Source of the DNA: Clostridiaceae bacterium
GTDB lineage: Bacteria > Bacillota > Clostridia > Oscillospirales > Butyricicoccaceae
Direction: 5' to 3'
NCBI GenBank assembly: GCA_016293155.1
Contig: JAEDEU010000005.1
Span: 1 to 40,734 of the forward strand
Length of the DNA: 40,734 nt
Under the pieces are notes generated by a model, which saw only the letters and a list, made by a program, of their open reading frames with translations, was not told the DNA's origin and searched no databases. A program made the translations under genes and the position numbers. Shown in pieces: positions 37,489 through 40,734 of this stretch. Every line of letters starts with the position of its first letter. The first letter of the stretch is position 1.

Positions 37489-38808
37489 TCAGATCGAATA
37501 AAAATACATCGAGTCCGTCATGCTGGACTTGTCCTGAGCTGCGGAATAGCGCTCCCATTCGCTTGACTTGGCGTTCAGATAGGAATTGACAATCTTTTCC
37601 GGCAGAACCTGACGGACAAATGCGCTCTCGCGAGCCGCCTTGACCGCCTGCTTGAGGTTGACCGGAAGGGTATCATATTCGCGGGTAACCGAATACGGCG
37701 CTTCGTACAGATTGATATCGCAGGGCGCAAACAGCTTGAGATCGCGGCGGATGCCCTCCAGACCGGCATGGATGAGCAGCGTGAACGCCAGATACGGGTT
37801 GATCGCCGGATCGGGGGAGCGGAGCTCCAGACGGCTGCGGTCATCCGAATCGCCCGGAATGCGGATGAGCTGCGAACGGTTTTGATGGCTCCAGGTGATG
37901 AAGCGCGGCGCCTCGTAGGAGCCGAAGCGGTCGTAGGAGTTGACCAGCGGATTGAAGAAGGCGGTCATCTCGCGGCAGCGGGTAATCAGTCCGGCGGTAA
38001 AGCTCAGGCTTTCCGCACTGTTTTCCAGACCGCCGCTGAGCAGATTCGAGCCCTTCTTATGGAGGGAGATGTTGGTATGCAGGCCGCTGCCCGCCTTGTC
38101 ATGCAGCGGCTTGGGCATAAAGGATGCGTGCAGACCGTTGGATGCGGCAACCGTCTTGACAACGTTGCGCAGTGTGATGAGGTCATCCGCAATTTTGAGC
38201 GGGTTTTCGTGGTGCAGGACGATTTCGTTCTGACCGGGTCCGCCCTCGTGCAGAGAGGATTCTGGACGGATGTTCATTTCCTCCAGCGTCAGGCAGATCT
38301 GGCGGCGAACGTTTTCGCCCTTGTCAAACGGGCCGACATCCAGATAGGAGGCGTTGTCGTGCGGGATGTGGGTGGGCAGTCCGTCGTCGTCCAGCTGGAA
38401 CAGATAAAATTCACATTCCAAACCGATCTGAAGCGAATAACCCAGATCGGATGCCTCCTGCTCAGCCGCCTGCAGCATACGTCTGCCGTCGCCCTCAAAC
38501 GGGCGTCCGTCCGTATAGCGGATATCGCAGAAGAAGCGGATGACGCGCCCCTGAGACGGTCTCCAGGGCAGCACGGCAAGCGTGCTGGGATCGGGGAAGA
38601 GCAGCAGGTCGGAGCACTCTACATTCATAAAGCCCTGAATGGCGGAGGCATCGAAGCCGATGCCGTCATTGAGCGCATGAGCCAGACCGTCTGCCATGAT
38701 CGTAATGTTTTTCTGTGTACCGAAGATGTCGCAGAATGCGAGCCGGATAAATTTTACGTCGTTTTCCTCTACAAAACGAAGCAATTCACTGTTGGTATAG
38801 GGACTCAA
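37489..38808 (-). CDS. glnA: glutamine synthetase type I
   Basis: A 439-residue enzyme making glutamine from glutamate, ammonia and ATP. The start is TTG 38808, supported by GGAGGT 6 nt upstream and no nearby ATG. Motifs in order: VKFIRLAFCDIFGTQKNITI (15-34), a GLECEFYLF metal-binding segment, GPGQNEIVLHHENPL, SGLHTNISLH, FITWSHQNRSQLIRIP and the Arg-rich SRLELRSPDPAINPYLAFTL. The length fits the GSI-alpha type of Gram-positives, with no adenylylation loop evident. It is followed by the ANTAR regulator and diverges from a type III enzyme. Confidence 0.96.
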   Translation of the reverse strand: MSPYTNSELLRFVEENDVKFIRLAFCDIFGTQKNITIMADGLAHALNDGIGFDASAIQGFMNVECSDLLLFPDPSTLAVLPWRPSQGRVIRFFCDIRYTDGRPFEGDGRRMLQAAEQEASDLGYSLQIGLECEFYLFQLDDDGLPTHIPHDNASYLDVGPFDKGENVRRQICLTLEEMNIRPESSLHEGGPGQNEIVLHHENPLKIADDLITLRNVVKTVAASNGLHASFMPKPLHDKAGSGLHTNISLHKKGSNLLSGGLENSAESLSFTAGLITRCREMTAFFNPLVNSYDRFGSYEAPRFITWSHQNRSQLIRIPGDSDDRSRLELRSPDPAINPYLAFTLLIHAGLEGIRRDLKLFAPCDINLYEAPYSVTREYDTLPVNLKQAVKAARESAFVRQVLPEKIVNSYLNAKSSEWERYSAAQDKSSMTDSMYFYSI

Positions 38809-38974
38809 GCCGGTACCTCCTTCATATATTATAATGTCATAATGCCGTGTGCCCGGAGCGGGCGGGTGGCTGCGAACAGTACCGCATCGGTGGAATGCCG
38901 GGCCGTGGATGCGGTCATTCGGGAATCAAAAAGGGGATTATATGCGGTTTCCTCTGTCAATTCCTGTTGAAAAT

Positions 38975-39003
38975 ATTATATCCGCAACAAAAATCCGCGT
39001 CAA
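38975..39003 (-). promoter_or_regulatory. promoter of glnA
   Basis: On the minus strand, TTGACG (39003-38998), 17 bp, TATAAT (38980-38975). Confidence 0.75.
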
Positions 39004-39145
39004 TAGCCGGACAAAGTAAAAATTGGAAAACAATTCCGGCTCAAAATGTTTCATACAAAATGCATAGTTTTTACGAAATAAATTTGAGAGGATTTTGCGA
39101 AGTCTATAAAACTAATCAAAACGAGCAGAAAATTACTCTTTGCAG

Positions 39146-39175
39146 TTGACAAATGACCAAAGAGGGGGATATAAT
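39146..39175 (+). promoter_or_regulatory. promoter of the type III glutamine synthetase gene
   Basis: TTGACA (39146-39151), 18 bp, TATAAT (39170-39175). Transcription would start near 39182, six bases before the hairpin element. Confidence 0.8.
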
Positions 39176-39187
39176 AGCAAACGTAAA

Positions 39188-39231
39188 CAGCAATGGCGCT
39201 GAGGAACGAATAAATTCCTTGGCGCCTTTTT
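39188..39231 (+). promoter_or_regulatory. ANTAR-like antiterminator/terminator leader element
   Basis: Hairpin A is CAGC/GCTG (39188-39191 with 39198-39201) around the hexaloop AATGGC, A at position 1 and G at position 4, the ANTAR loop rule. Hairpin B, AGGAA-type (39202-39206 with 39215-39219), follows directly. The alternative is a 12-bp terminator (39195-39206 with 39215-39226) that starts at the loop G and ends in a T run. The two folds exclude each other. A second A1..G4 hairpin, normal for known ANTAR targets, is not visible upstream. Confidence 0.65.
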
Positions 39232-39303
39232 CTTTATTTTTCGTGTGTAAATAATATTGCTATTCATACTGTAAAGGTAAATTTTACGGAGGTGCGTTGT
39301 AAA

Positions 39304-40734
39304 ATGAGCAACATCCCAGAAATCTTTGGCGAATACGTATTTAATGAAACTGTAATGCGCAATAAGCTGCCGAAGGAAGTATTTAAGAAGCTGAAGCAGA
39401 CGATTGATCTCGGCGAGCCGCTCGATATCGGTATTGCAAATGCCGTTGCACATGCAATGAAGGAATGGGCAATCGAAAAGGGCGCAACCCATTACACTCA
39501 CTGGTTCCAGCCGATGACCGGCATCACCGCAGAGAAGCATGACTCCTTTATTACCCCGGCGGAAGGCGGCACGGTCATCATGTCCTTTAGCGGTAAGGAG
39601 CTCATCAAGGGTGAACCGGACGCATCCTCTTTCCCGTCCGGCGGCATCCGCGCCACCTTTGAGGCACGTGGCTACACTGCATGGGACCCGACCTCCTGCG
39701 CATTCGTCAAGGATGGTACCCTGTACATTCCGACCGCATTCTGCTCCTACACCGGCGAGGTTCTGGATAAGAAGACTCCGCTGCTGCGCTCTATGGATGT
39801 CATCAGCACGCAGGCATGCCGCATCCTGAAGCTGTTCGGCAAGGATGTCAAGCGCGTTACCACCACCGTAGGACCGGAGCAGGAGTACTTCCTGGTTGAT
39901 AAGAAGTACTTCGATCAGCGCAAGGATCTGCTGTTCACCGGCCGCACCCTGTTCGGCGCAATGTGCCCGAAGGGTCAGGAGATGGAGGATCACTACTTCG
40001 GCTCGATCAAGCCGCGTATTGCAGCCTTCATGTCCGAGCTGGATGAGGAGCTGTGGAGATACGGTCTGCTGGCAAAGACCAAGCACAACGAGGTTGCACC
40101 GGCACAGCACGAGATCGCACCGATCTTCTCCACCACCAATATCGCAACCGATAACAACCAGCTGCTGATGGATGTCATTAAGAAGGTCGCTCTGAAGCAT
40201 GGTCTGGTATGTCTGCTGCACGAGAAGCCGTTTGCACGCGTCAACGGCTCCGGCAAGCACAACAACTGGTCGATGTCCACCGACGCAGGCGAGAACCTGC
40301 TGGCTCCCGGCAATCATCCGGAGGACAACGCACAGTTCATGCTCATCCTGACCGCAATTATTACCGCAGTTGATAAGTACGCAGAGCTGATGAGACTGTC
40401 TGTTGCAACCGCCGGCAACGATCACCGTCTGGGTGCAAACGAGGCACCGCCGGCAATCGTATCCATGTTCCTGGGCGAGACGCTGGAGGCAGTTGTCGAG
40501 GCAATCATTGAGGATAAGCCGCTGGAGGGTCACGGTGACGGTAAGATTAAGCTGGGCGCTACCATCCTGCCGGTATTCCCGAAGGACAACACCGACCGCA
40601 ACAGAACCTCTCCGTTCGCATTCACCGGCAACCGCTTTGAGTTCCGTATGCCGGGCTCATCTCAGTCCATCGCCTGCATCAACATGCAGCTGAACACCGC
40701 CGTTGCAAAGGTATTTAAGGACTTCGCTGACGAG
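39304..40734 (+). CDS. glnN: glutamine synthetase type III (3' end outside the window)
   Basis: The first 477 codons are open to the window edge; family members have about 700-730 residues. The ATG follows GGAGGTG (39288-39294) by 9 nt, and the chain begins MSNIPEIFGEYVFNETVM. GSIII hallmarks read in the sequence are ITAEKHDSFITP, LIKGEPDASSFPSGG, ARGYTAWDPTS, GPEQEYFLVD, NEVAPAQHEIAP, FARVNGSGKHNNWS and AGNDHRLGANEAPPAI. It makes glutamine as a dodecamer in many anaerobes. Its leader contains an ANTAR-like terminator, so transcription is probably controlled by antitermination in response to nitrogen. Confidence 0.96.
   Translation, partial: MSNIPEIFGEYVFNETVMRNKLPKEVFKKLKQTIDLGEPLDIGIANAVAHAMKEWAIEKGATHYTHWFQPMTGITAEKHDSFITPAEGGTVIMSFSGKELIKGEPDASSFPSGGIRATFEARGYTAWDPTSCAFVKDGTLYIPTAFCSYTGEVLDKKTPLLRSMDVISTQACRILKLFGKDVKRVTTTVGPEQEYFLVDKKYFDQRKDLLFTGRTLFGAMCPKGQEMEDHYFGSIKPRIAAFMSELDEELWRYGLLAKTKHNEVAPAQHEIAPIFSTTNIATDNNQLLMDVIKKVALKHGLVCLLHEKPFARVNGSGKHNNWSMSTDAGENLLAPGNHPEDNAQFMLILTAIITAVDKYAELMRLSVATAGNDHRLGANEAPPAIVSMFLGETLEAVVEAIIEDKPLEGHGDGKIKLGATILPVFPKDNTDRNRTSPFAFTGNRFEFRMPGSSQSIACINMQLNTAVAKVFKDFADE

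Larger units (their letters stand above)
38809..39303. other. divergent intergenic region between two glutamine synthetase genes
   Basis: A 495-bp regulatory region. For glnA (minus) it holds a promoter (38975-39003) and a leader of about 160 nt with an ACCGCATC/GATGCGGT inverted repeat (38881-38888 with 38908-38915) and a GCCCG/CGGGC stem near 38850. In the middle is a nested dyad: AGCCGGA/TCCGGCT (39005-39011 with 39035-39041) around AATTG/CAATT (39021-39025 with 39031-39035). For the type III gene (plus) it holds a promoter and an ANTAR-like terminator element. Confidence 0.75.

Noticed and set aside
38950..38980. TTGACA close to TATAAT on the minus strand in the glnA leader
   Set aside because: The spacing to the next TATAAT is 12 bp, too short; TTGACG-17-TATAAT just upstream is the better promoter.

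Overview
The window looks like chromosome from an anaerobic Clostridia. The pointers are mid-GC genes with AT-rich intergenic DNA, strong GGAGG-type ribosome binding sites, several TTG starts, an LL-diaminopimelate aminotransferase (DapL) lysine route, a type III glutamine synthetase and many intrinsic terminators. A gut Oscillospirales (Butyricicoccaceae-like) bacterium is my best guess from gene content; no rRNA or species marker is present to prove it. I see no tRNA, rRNA, CRISPR array or insertion sequence.

Layout. 1-3.5 kb: small genes. These are a short protein behind tandem Spo0A-box-like repeats, a tail-less SSB behind LexA-box-like dyads, an LLH-holin-like membrane protein, a sigma-like protein, two small conserved proteins and the Mn exporter MntP. 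3.5-15.3 kb: a polyol/sugar island. On the minus strand are iolG-iolI, a LacI-type regulator and two paralogous sodium:solute symporters. Diverging on the plus strand is a three-gene CUT2 (ribose/galactose/inositol type) ABC importer. IolG plus IolI suggests oxidation of myo-inositol to scyllo-inosose and its isomerisation, but iolB, C, D, E and J are absent here. 15.4-19.6 kb: a divergent Tet(M)-like GTPase, an isochorismatase-fold hydrolase, a 67-residue HTH protein and a single-domain Old-Yellow-Enzyme protein. 19.6-20.0 kb: a gene-free stretch with a consensus promoter, a terminator-type RNA element and several hairpins. 20-28.8 kb: a Crp-like regulator, an M20 dipeptidase, a Ca/Na-type antiporter under a yybP-ykoY (Mn2+) riboswitch, YjbQ, glyA-rarA, nth-TfoX and three small membrane proteins. 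28.9-36.8 kb: an S1 protein, DUF951, uridine phosphorylase, an LtaS-like sulfatase and the dapF-pyrG-dapL operon. 36.8-40.7 kb: a nitrogen island of glnA (type I) followed by an ANTAR antiterminator gene, divergent from a type III glutamine synthetase that runs off the window.

The most interesting signal joins two distant places. The leader of the type III glutamine synthetase and the orphan transcript start at 19.66 kb carry the same RNA design: a hairpin with an A1..G4 hexaloop, an adjacent second hairpin, and a terminator that reuses the loop and 3' strand of the first, joined by a tandem U.G wobble. An ANTAR protein gene with a degenerate receiver domain lies next to the glutamine synthetases. 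I infer ANTAR-controlled nitrogen regulation with a possible decoy small RNA at 19.7 kb. Other regulatory signals are the Mn2+ riboswitch on the antiporter, an 8-5-8 dyad over the iolGI promoter, and a dyad upstream of the ABC importer.
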